A stretch of DNA of 64,000 bases. Origin: JAJFUI01 sp039698035. Lineage in GTDB: Bacteria > Planctomycetota > Planctomycetia > Pirellulales > Thermoguttaceae. The stretch is taken from NCBI GenBank assembly GCA_039698035.1, contig JBDKSW010000015.1:1-64000 (forward strand), given 5' to 3'. A program made the translations under genes and the position numbers. Shown here piece after piece: positions 17,954 through 26,329 of the stretch (position 1 is its first letter; every line of letters starts with the position of its first letter). The notes beneath the pieces were generated by a model. That model did no database searches, was not told where the DNA came from, and saw only the letters and a program-made list of their open reading frames with translations.

Positions 17954-18727
17954 CGCCGTCGGGCATGGTCGCTGCCCGAGCTGGTGACCGTCATGGCGGT
18001 CACGTCCATCCTGGCCGGCGCCTTCTGGCAGGTCGGCATCAAGGCCGTGACGGTGGCCAACAAGACACGCACGACCTGGGAGCTTCGCAATCTGAACGAC
18101 GCCGTCGAGGACTTCTGCCAGCAGTTCGGCGATTATCCGCCCGACTTCCACGACCCCGTGGCGGCGCATCGGTTCTTGGTTAGCCATTTTCCGAAATGCT
18201 CACCCAAGTTCTTCCCGAACGTTTTGGAGCAGAGCCCGGCCACGGCGCTTTACTTCTGGCTCGGCGGTCCCAAGGGCAACGGCTTCAGCGCGAATCCGGT
18301 CAATCCGTTCGACGACGGGCCGCGCCGCATCGGACCGTTCATCAAGTTTGCGAAAGAACGCCTGCGAACCGTCGGCGGCGGCACGCAGTACTTGCCGCCC
18401 GGCGGCGCCGGCCAGCCCTATGTCTACTTCCACGGCGGACTGCACGGTTATCGCGACAACAACGGTTGGTGCTCGGCGCACCCCTACCGCAGCTCGGTGG
18501 ACAACAGTTGGATCAATCCGCACACGTTCCAGATTCTTTCCGCGGGCGAGGATGGCCAGTTCGGCGGCGGCAGCCACTACCCGGCCGGCGGCGACTATGA
18601 ACAGGCCAACTTGGACGACATGGCCAACTTCTCGAGCGGCAGCACCCTGGGCAACGCCATGTCCGAAACGGCCACGCACGCGCAGACTCCCGCGACCAAT
18701 GCGGGCCGGAAATCGCACGCGAAATAG
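17936..18727 (+). CDS. Prepilin-like (type IV pilin / type II pseudopilin) protein
   Basis: A short basic leader (GTNRQRRRA) is followed by WSLPELVTVMAVTSILAG. This is a prepilin-peptidase site with Ala at -1 in place of Gly and the conserved Glu at +5, leading into one hydrophobic helix. The remainder (about 230 residues) is rich in Gly, Pro and Asn and probably forms an exported globular head. ATG at 17936 is preferred because it gives a normal leader length; the frame could start at 17894. No secretion or pilus apparatus genes are adjacent, so the machine it belongs to is unknown. The head does not resemble a named family that I recognise. Confidence 0.8.
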   Translation: MGTNRQRRRAWSLPELVTVMAVTSILAGAFWQVGIKAVTVANKTRTTWELRNLNDAVEDFCQQFGDYPPDFHDPVAAHRFLVSHFPKCSPKFFPNVLEQSPATALYFWLGGPKGNGFSANPVNPFDDGPRRIGPFIKFAKERLRTVGGGTQYLPPGGAGQPYVYFHGGLHGYRDNNGWCSAHPYRSSVDNSWINPHTFQILSAGEDGQFGGGSHYPAGGDYEQANLDDMANFSSGSTLGNAMSETATHAQTPATNAGRKSHAK

Positions 18728-18784
18728 CCGCCGGCGCCGATCAAGGTCCTCGCCTTGACCGCGGTCCCAAGCCCCGTCCAGGGC

Positions 18785-20911
18785 TCACCCCCAAAGCTCT
18801 TTCATCCGCCGGCGAACGTCGCGGCCCGCATCGTGCGGCAGAAAGGCGGTGAACTCCTCCGTGACCTCCGCATCCGACGGGTCCGTCACGCATTGATCGA
18901 AGCACTTCAGCAGCGGCTCGGGCAAGAACCGGGTCCGCTGTGCATACGAGTGACGGTCGCTCTGGCCCGGATAGTAGTACCGCAGCGGGTAGCAGACGTA
19001 GAGCCAGTTCTTTGCTCGCGTCAGCGCGACGTAAAACAGCCGCCGTTCCTCCTCGATCTCGTCCGGGTTCTTCGTGGCCATGTCGGACGGGATGTTGCCG
19101 TCGGCGGCGTGAATCACGTAAACGGCGTCCCATTCGAGCCCCTTCGCCGAATGGATCGTACTCAGCACGAGATAATCGTCATCCAGTTGAGGCGAACCGG
19201 CCAAGTCTTGGGTCGAGCTGGGCGGGTCGAGCGTCATTTCCAACAGCATCCGCGCCCGATTGCGGTAGCGCGAGGCAATCAACTCCAATTGCTCCAGGTC
19301 GCGGAGCCGCGGCTCGACGTGATCGTATTTCGCCTCCAACAGCGGCGTGTAAAACTTCCGCACGCGACTCAGTTGGGCCGGCAATGCGTCGGCCGTCCGC
19401 GCCAGGCTCTTCAGCAACGCAACCAGTTTCGGCCAAAGCTTGACCGACCCGGCTGGCGGACGCCACTCGGACCAGACGTCGAAGTCGCCGCCGGAGGCCC
19501 GCAGCGCGTCCATCAACTGGCGCGCCTTGCCAGGCCCGACGCCCGGCAGCAACGGCAGAATGCGAGAGCCCGCCACCACGTCCCGCGGATTTTCGGCCAA
19601 ACGCAAGAAGGCCATCATGTCCTTGACGTGGGCCGTCTCGATGAACTTCAGCCCGCCGTACTTGTGGAACGGAATGTTCGCCCGGGCCAACTCGGCTTCA
19701 AGCAAAATGCTGTGATGCGACGCGCGGAACAAGACGGCCTGCCGCCGCAGATCGACGCCCGCCTCGCGATGCTCCAAGATGCGACGAATGAGATATGACG
19801 CCTGATCGCCGTCGTCTTCACAGTTCACCAGGAAGGGCCGCTGTCCTTCGGTGCGTTCAGACCAGAGGTTTTTCGTGTATCGCTCGCGAGCCAAGGCAAT
19901 CACCTGGTTCGTTGCTTCCAGAATCGGCTCGGTGCTCCGATAGTTCTGTTCGAGCGTGACCACCGTCGCGTCGCGGTACTGCTTTGGAAAGTCGAGAATG
20001 TTGCGGACGGTTGCCGCGCGAAACGCATAGATCGACTGGGCGTCGTCGCCCACGACGGTCAGTCCTTTTCCGTTGGGCGACATCGCGTACACGATGTCCG
20101 CCTGGAGGGTGTTCGTATCTTGGTACTCGTCGATCAGAATGCAATCGAACAGCCCGCGGATGGCGTCGGCCACGCACCGGGCCCCGTTTTTGTTTGCGGG
20201 GGAGCTCGCGTGAGCGCCCTCCGACGTTTCCTCTCCCAGACGACGAGGGGGCGAAGGTTGGGCATCGCCCAGCAGCGCGCGCCAGTAAAGCAGCAGATCA
20301 TCGTAGTCGAGAACGCCGGTTGCCTCCTTGCGGTCCACATAGCCGTCAAAAAGCCGCTTCAATTCCGGCTGCCACTCCTCGCACCAGGGGAAATGATCCC
20401 GCAGGACCGTTTCGAGCTTCTGCCGCGCGTTGACGCAACGGCTGTAGATCGCCATGCAGGTGCCCTTCTTTGGGAACCGCTTGTCGGTCTTGGCCAAGTC
20501 GAGATCGGTGCGCACGACGTTCATCAGGTCTTCGGAGTCGGCCCGATCGTGAACGGCGAAATCCGGCGGGAGGCCGATGGCCTTGCCGTAGCGGTGCAGC
20601 AGGCGCGTGGCGATGGAGTGGTAGGTGCCTCCCCAGACCCGTCCGGCGCCAGGCCGCCCCATGCGGCGCAACAGACACTCGGCCCGGCGAAGCATCTCGG
20701 CCGCCGCGCGCCGGGTGAAGGTCAGCAACAGCAGGCGGCTCGGGTCCACGCCGCCGGCGATGAGCCATGCCACGCGATGCACCAGGGTGGCCGTCTTGCC
20801 GGTGCCGGCCCCGGCGACGATGAGCAGCGGTCCGTCGCCATGCGTGGCGGCCGTTCGTTGCTGCGGATTTAGCCCGGCCAGAAGATCGTCGATCGTGGCG
20901 CACTCGGCCAT
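18785..20911 (-). CDS. UvrD/Rep/PcrA-type 3'-5' DNA helicase
   Basis: This superfamily 1A helicase unwinds DNA during repair or replication restart. Motifs in order are Q-motif LNPQQRTAA (about 14-22), Walker A VAGAGTGKTATLV, Ia LTFTRRAAAEM, II DEYQDTN, III VVGDDAQSIYAFR and IV QNYRST. Motif V is TIHSAKGLEWDAV and motif VI ERRLFYVALTRAKNWLYV. At 708 residues it is typical, but it lacks the PcrA C-terminal Tudor extension. A low-complexity charged insertion (GEETSEGAHASSPANKNGAR) interrupts the region before motif II. Which of uvrD, rep or pcrA it replaces cannot be told from motifs alone. Confidence 0.93.
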   Translation of the reverse strand: MAECATIDDLLAGLNPQQRTAATHGDGPLLIVAGAGTGKTATLVHRVAWLIAGGVDPSRLLLLTFTRRAAAEMLRRAECLLRRMGRPGAGRVWGGTYHSIATRLLHRYGKAIGLPPDFAVHDRADSEDLMNVVRTDLDLAKTDKRFPKKGTCMAIYSRCVNARQKLETVLRDHFPWCEEWQPELKRLFDGYVDRKEATGVLDYDDLLLYWRALLGDAQPSPPRRLGEETSEGAHASSPANKNGARCVADAIRGLFDCILIDEYQDTNTLQADIVYAMSPNGKGLTVVGDDAQSIYAFRAATVRNILDFPKQYRDATVVTLEQNYRSTEPILEATNQVIALARERYTKNLWSERTEGQRPFLVNCEDDGDQASYLIRRILEHREAGVDLRRQAVLFRASHHSILLEAELARANIPFHKYGGLKFIETAHVKDMMAFLRLAENPRDVVAGSRILPLLPGVGPGKARQLMDALRASGGDFDVWSEWRPPAGSVKLWPKLVALLKSLARTADALPAQLSRVRKFYTPLLEAKYDHVEPRLRDLEQLELIASRYRNRARMLLEMTLDPPSSTQDLAGSPQLDDDYLVLSTIHSAKGLEWDAVYVIHAADGNIPSDMATKNPDEIEEERRLFYVALTRAKNWLYVCYPLRYYYPGQSDRHSYAQRTRFLPEPLLKCFDQCVTDPSDAEVTEEFTAFLPHDAGRDVRRRMKELWG

Positions 20912-21104
20912 TGCGTCCTCGTTCTCCCCTCACGAGGCATTATCAAGCATTGCCCCAGCACCTGCAAGGCGGCGTTGGCCAGCGCCCGCCCCCCCGTCGC
21001 GCTTCGCACGGCGCAAGTTGCCGCCGACTTGCCAGCCCCGCCCGGTTACGGTAATCTGACCGAATGCTAACCAAGCCCTAATGCTCTGGTGCTAGGCTGC
21101 CACC

Positions 21105-21806
21105 ATGATTCGACAATCCGTGCTCGTGGTGGAAGACGACGCCGACATCCGCGAGTTGGTCAGCTACAACCTGCTGAAGCAGGGCTACCAAGTGGCGGCC
21201 GTCGCGTCGGGCGAAGACGCCCTGGCAGCCGTTGCCGCCAAGCCGCCGGATCTGCTTCTGCTCGACCTGATGCTCCCTGACCTCGACGGGCTGAGCGTCT
21301 GCCGACAGCTCAAAAGCGATCCGGCGACGCAGTCGCTGCCCGTCATCATGCTGACCGCGAAGGGCGAGGAGTCGGACATCGTAGGCGGATTCACTCTGGG
21401 CGCCGACGACTACATCACCAAGCCTTTCAGCCCGCGTGTGCTCCTGGCTCGAATCCAGGCCGTTTTTCGCCGCATGGCGGCCGGCACGCCGCGGGAAGAA
21501 GGCGACGAGCCGTCCGAGACCATCGAGATTCGCGAACTCAAGATCCATCCCGGACGATATGCGGTCTCTGTCGCGGGCGAGTCGGTTGATCTGACCGCCA
21601 CCGAATTCAAGCTGCTCCATTTTTTGGTGCAACGTCCCGGCTGGGTTTTCACCCGTCAACAAATTCTCGATCACGTCCGAGGCGACACGCTGGCCGCGAC
21701 CGACCGGGCCGTCGATGTCCAGGTTGTCGGTCTGCGACGCAAGCTGGGCTCGGCCGGCAGCTACATCGAGACGGTCCGCGGCGTCGGCTACCGCTTCAAG
21801 GAGTAG
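21105..21806 (+). CDS. phoB: PhoB/OmpR-family response regulator
   Basis: The receiver domain (VLVVEDDADI, phospho-Asp in LLLLDLMLPDLDG, Thr in VIMLTAKGEE, Lys in YITKPFSP) is followed by an OmpR-type winged helix ending VRGVGYRFKE. Pairing with the downstream PhoR-like kinase gives the usual phosphate-response arrangement. phoU and pst genes are absent here, so the stimulus is inferred. The kinase gene starts 143 bases later, with repeat copy B between them. The phoB symbol is by family and context. Confidence 0.88.
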   Translation: MIRQSVLVVEDDADIRELVSYNLLKQGYQVAAVASGEDALAAVAAKPPDLLLLDLMLPDLDGLSVCRQLKSDPATQSLPVIMLTAKGEESDIVGGFTLGADDYITKPFSPRVLLARIQAVFRRMAAGTPREEGDEPSETIEIRELKIHPGRYAVSVAGESVDLTATEFKLLHFLVQRPGWVFTRQQILDHVRGDTLAATDRAVDVQVVGLRRKLGSAGSYIETVRGVGYRFKE

Positions 21807-21834
21807 CCTTCTCGCCACGATACGATTGACCCTC

Positions 21835-21947
21835 GCACAGCCAATGAACCTGAGGCCGACCATCGGGATGCCGGGAAAGGGGCGGAGACATTGATGCGCC
21901 AGTTCATGATCCGAGCAAACATCACTAAAACCTGCATGATTGGCGAA
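21835..21947 (+). repeat. Dispersed intergenic repeat, copy B
   Basis: This matches copy A (17842-17953) over about 112 bases with small gaps. It fills most of the phoB-phoR gap and ends three bases before the phoR ATG. In both copies the repeat end abuts the start of a coding region. Confidence 0.55.
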
Positions 21948-21949
21948 TA

Positions 21950-23758
21950 ATGCGTTCTCAGCGACTCTGGCGACGACTGTTTCTCGCCTACCTCTGGGTT
22001 CCCGTCATCCTGTTGCTGGCCGTCGGCCTCTACGGTTGGAACGTTGTCAGCGACCTTTACGAAGAGCGATTGAACGCCGAGTTGGTCGATCGCGCCCGGC
22101 TGTGCGGCGAGCAGATCGAATCGCTCGTAACGCATCGCGATTACGACCAAGTCGATCCCGCCTGTAAGCGACTTGGTCGCGCCGGCAACATGCGGCTCAC
22201 GGTCATCTTGCCGTCGGGTCGTGTTGTCGGCGATTCGCACGAGGATCCCCGGCGGATGGAGAACCACCGAGGCCAGGACCGCCCGGAAGTTGAAGCCGCG
22301 CTGGCGGGCGCCGTCGGCTATTCCCGCCGAGCTAGCGCCACCGAGCGAGAGGTGCGTATCTACGCGGCCGTTCCGCTGGGCCAACCGAGTTGCCCGATCG
22401 CCGTCGTGCGAACGTCGCTGCCCAGGACGGATCTCGACCGAACGCTGGATGCCGTCCGCCGCCACTTCCTCGCGGCCGCGCTGCTGGGCATTCTCGGCTA
22501 TGCCGCGTTGAGCATCCTGATTTCACGCCGAATGAGCCGGCCGCTCGAGCAAATCAAGAGCGGGGCGACGCGCTTTGCCGCAGGCGAGCTGGACCATCGT
22601 CTGCCGGTCGTCGGTCCCGAGGAAGTCGCGGCCGTGGCCGTTGCCCTCAACCACATGGCGGCCCAACTCCAGGAACGCATCGAGACCGTGTTGCGCCAAC
22701 AAGAGGAACGCGACGCGATGCTGTCGAGCATGGAGGAGGGCGTTCTGGCCGTGGACAACCAGGGCACGATCCTGAGTCTCAACCAGACCTGCGCGACCCT
22801 GCTTGGCGATGAGCCCGGGCGATTTCAAGGTCGAAGCGTCTACGAGGTGATTCGCAAGCCCGATCTGCTCGAGTTCGTCGAAGCGGCGATTCAGAGCGGC
22901 GCGCCGTTGGATGGCGAGATTCAGATGCGCGGCCTGCGCGATCGGTGGCTAATCGCCCACGGCACGGCGCTTCGCGATTCGCAGCGCGGCGTCATTGGCG
23001 TCCTGATTGTTCTCCACGACATCACGCGGCTGCGCCATTTGGAAGACGTGCGACGCGACTTCGTGGCCAACGTTTCGCACGAGCTGCGCACGCCCATCAC
23101 GTCGCTCAAAGGTTTTGTCGAAACACTGCTCGACGGTGCGCTCGATGATCGTGACAGCGCCCACCGATTCCTGAAGATCATGCTTCGTCAGGTGAACCGG
23201 CTTGACGCGATCATCAGCGACCTGCTGGCGCTGTCGCGAATCGAAAAGGGTTTCGAGGGCCAGACCATTGAGTTGGCGTTCGAGCGCGTCCACGGCGTTC
23301 TGAGGAGCGCGATGGAGATGTGCGAGAAGAAGGCGGCCGACAAGGGCGTCCGCATCGAGACGATATGCCCCGAAGACCTCGCGGCACAACTCAACGCGGC
23401 CCTGCTCGAACAGGCGGTCGTCAATCTGCTGGACAACGCCGTGAAGTACAGCGACGCCGGGACGACCGTCTTCCTTCAAGCCGAACGCCGGGACGACCAG
23501 CTCGTCATCACCGTGAAGGACCAGGGCTGTGGCATCGAGGCCAAGCATCTGCCGCGCCTCTTCGAGCGATTCTATCGCGTCGACAAGGCGCGTAGCCGCG
23601 AGCTGGGCGGCACGGGCCTCGGCCTGGCGATCGTCAAGCACATCGCGATTGCCCACCACGGGGCGGTCGCCGTCGAAAGCGCCGTCGGCCTCGGAAGCAC
23701 GTTCACGCTGCGAGTGCCGCTGGCTGCGCCGACGCTTGACGAGCGTGCGACGGGGTGA
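21950..23758 (+). CDS. phoR: PhoR-like sensor histidine kinase
   Basis: The 602-residue inner-membrane kinase has a membrane segment at about 10-30, a periplasmic domain of some 140 residues and a second segment near 172-190. HAMP (SRPLEQIKSGATRFAAGE) and a PAS domain (MLSSMEEGVLAVDNQG) follow. HisKA has the phospho-His in FVANVSHELRTPI, and the ATPase shows LLDNAVKYS, DQGCGI and GTGLGLAIVKHI. This order is that of PhoR/PnpS-type kinases. It is downstream of phoB and very probably its cognate kinase. Confidence 0.9.
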   Translation: MRSQRLWRRLFLAYLWVPVILLLAVGLYGWNVVSDLYEERLNAELVDRARLCGEQIESLVTHRDYDQVDPACKRLGRAGNMRLTVILPSGRVVGDSHEDPRRMENHRGQDRPEVEAALAGAVGYSRRASATEREVRIYAAVPLGQPSCPIAVVRTSLPRTDLDRTLDAVRRHFLAAALLGILGYAALSILISRRMSRPLEQIKSGATRFAAGELDHRLPVVGPEEVAAVAVALNHMAAQLQERIETVLRQQEERDAMLSSMEEGVLAVDNQGTILSLNQTCATLLGDEPGRFQGRSVYEVIRKPDLLEFVEAAIQSGAPLDGEIQMRGLRDRWLIAHGTALRDSQRGVIGVLIVLHDITRLRHLEDVRRDFVANVSHELRTPITSLKGFVETLLDGALDDRDSAHRFLKIMLRQVNRLDAIISDLLALSRIEKGFEGQTIELAFERVHGVLRSAMEMCEKKAADKGVRIETICPEDLAAQLNAALLEQAVVNLLDNAVKYSDAGTTVFLQAERRDDQLVITVKDQGCGIEAKHLPRLFERFYRVDKARSRELGGTGLGLAIVKHIAIAHHGAVAVESAVGLGSTFTLRVPLAAPTLDERATG

Positions 23759-24002
23759 GCGGCCCTGTCCGCAAACAGGTCCCGCGGCCCAAGCGAATTC
23801 CTAACCCGAAATTCACCGCGACTTCTTTTCTCGCTCATCAAGCGCTCATCGGTCCTTCCGATCGTGCGAGCGTCTTAAGCGTGGATCGGCGACCGCTCGG
23901 GCCATGTATCAAGACGACGCGCGGCCAAGAAGCGAAAATGGGGCAATGCCAAGCTGCACGGCCTGTTCCGCCATCTGCGATGCGGACGATGATCGAGGCC
24001 GC

Positions 24003-24203
24003 TCAGGAATCGCTCTTCTGTTGCAGGCCGGTTTGCTTGGCGCTCGGGAACGGATCGGCCTCGACTTGCTTGCGAAGCGCCTTGTCTTGGGGGCCGTCGC
24101 CAAACGGCCAGACCGAGCCGATCGCGGTGCAGCCAGCCAGCGCGGCCGTCGCGCTCAGAACAGCGGCGAACACGGCAATGCGGCGTGTGTGACGGAGGTT
24201 CAT
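24003..24203 (-). CDS. Small lipoprotein, function unknown
   Basis: The 66-residue product has a basic start, a hydrophobic stretch and lipobox LAGC near residue 24, so lipid attachment is likely. After the Cys it reads TAIGSVWPFGDGPQDKALRK, and the rest is polar. The ATG at 24203 has GGAGG upstream. It is last in a three-gene run with two other small exported proteins and shares a WPFG tetrapeptide with the first of them. The family is not one I can name. Confidence 0.7.
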   Translation of the reverse strand: MNLRHTRRIAVFAAVLSATAALAGCTAIGSVWPFGDGPQDKALRKQVEADPFPSAKQTGLQQKSDS

Positions 24204-24232
24204 CGGTGCCGTGCCCTCGTGCTGCCCAGAAT

Positions 24233-24487
24233 CTAGGGATCCATCCGCTTCGTGTTTTCCATCCAACTCGGAACGTCCGATGGTTTCTTCTCCGGTTCCG
24301 AGGACTTGAACCACGAACTGGCCCCCGACGACTTCGACTCGGCTTTCGACGTTTGGGAACCCAATGACCTCGGAACCGCGTATTGCACCGTCTTCTTCGG
24401 CGGCGCGGCGCAGCCAGCCAGTGCGACGGCGACTCCAATCGACGCGGCCACCGCGAAGCGATGCAGACTCGTTCCGAGCGTGCTCAT
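24233..24487 (-). CDS. Small lipoprotein with QYAVPRS / KRMDP motifs
   Basis: The 84-residue product starts MSTLGTSLHRFAVAASIG and has lipobox ALAGC near residue 25, followed by AAPPKKTVQYAVPRS. Its C-terminal part (SWFKSSEP...WMENTKRMDP) is clearly similar to the neighbouring 24544-24957 product. The tandem pair probably arose by duplication. The function is unknown; a cell-envelope location is inferred from the lipobox. Confidence 0.72.
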   Translation of the reverse strand: MSTLGTSLHRFAVAASIGVAVALAGCAAPPKKTVQYAVPRSLGSQTSKAESKSSGASSWFKSSEPEKKPSDVPSWMENTKRMDP

Positions 24488-24543
24488 CGAAGAGAGCTTT
24501 CTATCTGTGCGATCGGCAGGGAACGCCGCGTCGCCGTCCGGCG

Positions 24544-24957
24544 TCACGGGTCCATGCGCTTGCTGGTTTGCATCCACTCGCCCACGTTCCTGGGCTTCGC
24601 AGGCTCCGACGTCTTGAACCAGGAGCCAAACCAGGATTTCGACTCGGTCTTTTTCGTCGCAATCGCTGGCGACCGCGGTACGGCGTATTGCGCCGTCGCC
24701 CGCTTGGCCGTCGATTTTTTGAACGTCAGCGTGTCACCGACCTTGCTGCAAAAGCTCTTCGTGCCGGACGTCACTTTGCTCCACGTCGACGGCGAGCGGC
24801 TCGCCGTGGCTTGGGTCGAAAGTTGCGAACTCGAACTGGAGCCGCTCGCGGTTCCAAAAGGCCACAACGACCAGGCCTGGCAAGCAGTCGGTCCGACGTT
24901 CATCGTGACGATCGCCGCGGCAACCAGCCAGACGATTTTTCCATTCCTTGCACGCAT
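24544..24957 (-). CDS. Small exported protein with QYAVPRS / KRMDP motifs
   Basis: The 137-residue product has an N-terminal signal (KIVWLVAAAIVTMNVGPTA) and then WSLWPFG. A Ser/Thr-rich stretch, TAQYAVPRSP and a C-terminus WFKTSEPAKPRNVGEWMQ...KRMDP follow. The C-terminal third is paralogous to the next gene downstream (24233-24487). The Cys at the end of the hydrophobic segment is not in a canonical lipobox, so cleavage by signal peptidase I is as likely. The gene is 56 bases upstream of its paralogue on the same strand. Confidence 0.7.
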   Translation of the reverse strand: MRARNGKIVWLVAAAIVTMNVGPTACQAWSLWPFGTASGSSSSSQLSTQATASRSPSTWSKVTSGTKSFCSKVGDTLTFKKSTAKRATAQYAVPRSPAIATKKTESKSWFGSWFKTSEPAKPRNVGEWMQTSKRMDP

Positions 24958-25167
24958 CACCGCACCGAGGATTGAGGTTGCAAGAAAATTGACCAGCGAA
25001 AACCGATCCCGAGGACTGGCCAAGCAGGGCGGGAGTGTCGCAAAACGGACGGGCCGTGTCCAGGCCATTTCGCCAGGCAGAAGCTTGCCACTGGCCCCTA
25101 TTTATCCCAGGCCGCCACAGCCGCGGCGCCAATGGCCGCTCGCTGTCTTTGGCCCACGATCCACGAC

Positions 25168-26052
25168 TCACCCGCCCATCCGTCGGTACTGCTTGGGCGA
25201 CATGCCCGTTTTCTTCTTGAAAATCTTGGAAAAGTGATACGGGTTCTCGAAGCATAACTGGGAGGCCACCTGTCGGACGCCCAGCGTCGTGCCGTGCAGC
25301 ATCTCGCGTGCCCGATGGATCCGAAGCTGAAGATAGTACTGGTAGGGCGACAGGCCCGTCTGCTGCTTGAACACCCGACGAAAATGGGCGTAACTCAGGT
25401 TCAGCTCGGTTGCCAAGCGAGCCATGTCCACGGGCTCGTCCATCCGTTGGGCCATCGCGATCTTGGCCTCGCGGACGGCCGCTGCCGCCCGATTGCTCGT
25501 CCGAGACGTTCGCGTGGCCGCGAGCGCGGCCGCCAGAATCTCGATCGTGTTGGCCGCGATCAACTGCTGATAACCGGGCGGCTCCGATCGGACCCGGTCC
25601 AGAATCGTCAGATACGGTCCGAGAATCGAATCGTCCAGGTCGGCGTGGAGAATGGGTGTCTCGGGCGAAAAGAAGCCTCGCTCGACCAATCGCCGGGCGT
25701 AGTCCCCGTTGTAGCTGACCCAATACTCGTCCCAGCCCGTGCTCCGCAGCGGTCGGTAACGATGCCAAACGCCCGGGAACAACAGCAGAACGCTGCCGGT
25801 CCTGATGCTCCGCTCGCCAGTCGGCGCGGAATCGAAGACCCCCTCGCCCCGCGTAATGTACAGCACTTGGTACTCCGGCAGCACCCGGCCGCGCTCCCAG
25901 GCGAACTGATAGAGCTGGGGGTGGACGCTGCGGGGGTAGCGACTGCTCGGCGGGACGCTCGACGTGCCGGCCCCCGTCACGTACAGATCCCACTGGGTAT
26001 CCCGCTCGCTGACGGGCAAGTAGCGGAAGTATTCTGGGAGCAACGCCGACAT
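25168..26052 (-). CDS. AraC-family transcriptional regulator, likely of rhamnose genes
   Basis: The 294-residue protein has an N-terminal cupin-like ligand domain (YQFAWERGRVLPEYQVLYITRG) and a C-terminal double helix-turn-helix of AraC type. The latter includes ATELNLSYAHFRRVFKQQTG and SQLCFENPYHFSKIFKKKTG. It is divergent from rhaA-rhaT-rhamnosidase across a 277-base region, so control of rhamnose use is inferred from context. No ligand identity can be read directly. The ATG at 26052 is the natural start. Confidence 0.88.
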   Translation of the reverse strand: MSALLPEYFRYLPVSERDTQWDLYVTGAGTSSVPPSSRYPRSVHPQLYQFAWERGRVLPEYQVLYITRGEGVFDSAPTGERSIRTGSVLLLFPGVWHRYRPLRSTGWDEYWVSYNGDYARRLVERGFFSPETPILHADLDDSILGPYLTILDRVRSEPPGYQQLIAANTIEILAAALAATRTSRTSNRAAAAVREAKIAMAQRMDEPVDMARLATELNLSYAHFRRVFKQQTGLSPYQYYLQLRIHRAREMLHGTTLGVRQVASQLCFENPYHFSKIFKKKTGMSPKQYRRMGG

Positions 26053-26329
26053 CTGACCACTCTGGAGCTGGGTTTCTGGTTTGGCCCGACGCAGGCCGTG
26101 TGACCAGCGGACGAAGTCACTTCGTGTGGCTTAATTCGCGGAAAACCGACCGTATCTTGCCTGGTGTTCGTCGCCGCTGGCCGACCGTCGCTGAGCGCCC
26201 AAACGGTTCTTCCTGGAAATGCGCAAAAAAGACATCTTCTGCACAGTTTAGCAATCGCCAAATCGGCGCTCAAGTGCTAGCATGAAACGCTTTGCAGCCC
26301 ACCGCTCTCTATTCCATCGAGGTCCAGGC
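26053..26329. promoter_or_regulatory. Divergent promoter region between AraC regulator and rhaA
   Basis: Both rhamnose-side promoters must lie here. A 15-bp palindrome (ACGAAG-TCA-CTTCGT, 26111-26125) is a possible operator, though AraC-family sites are usually direct repeats. No -35/-10 pair is convincing enough to call. Confidence 0.4.

Noticed and set aside
23764..23779. CCTGT...ACAGG as a terminator after phoR
   Set aside because: The stem is only five base pairs and no T run follows.
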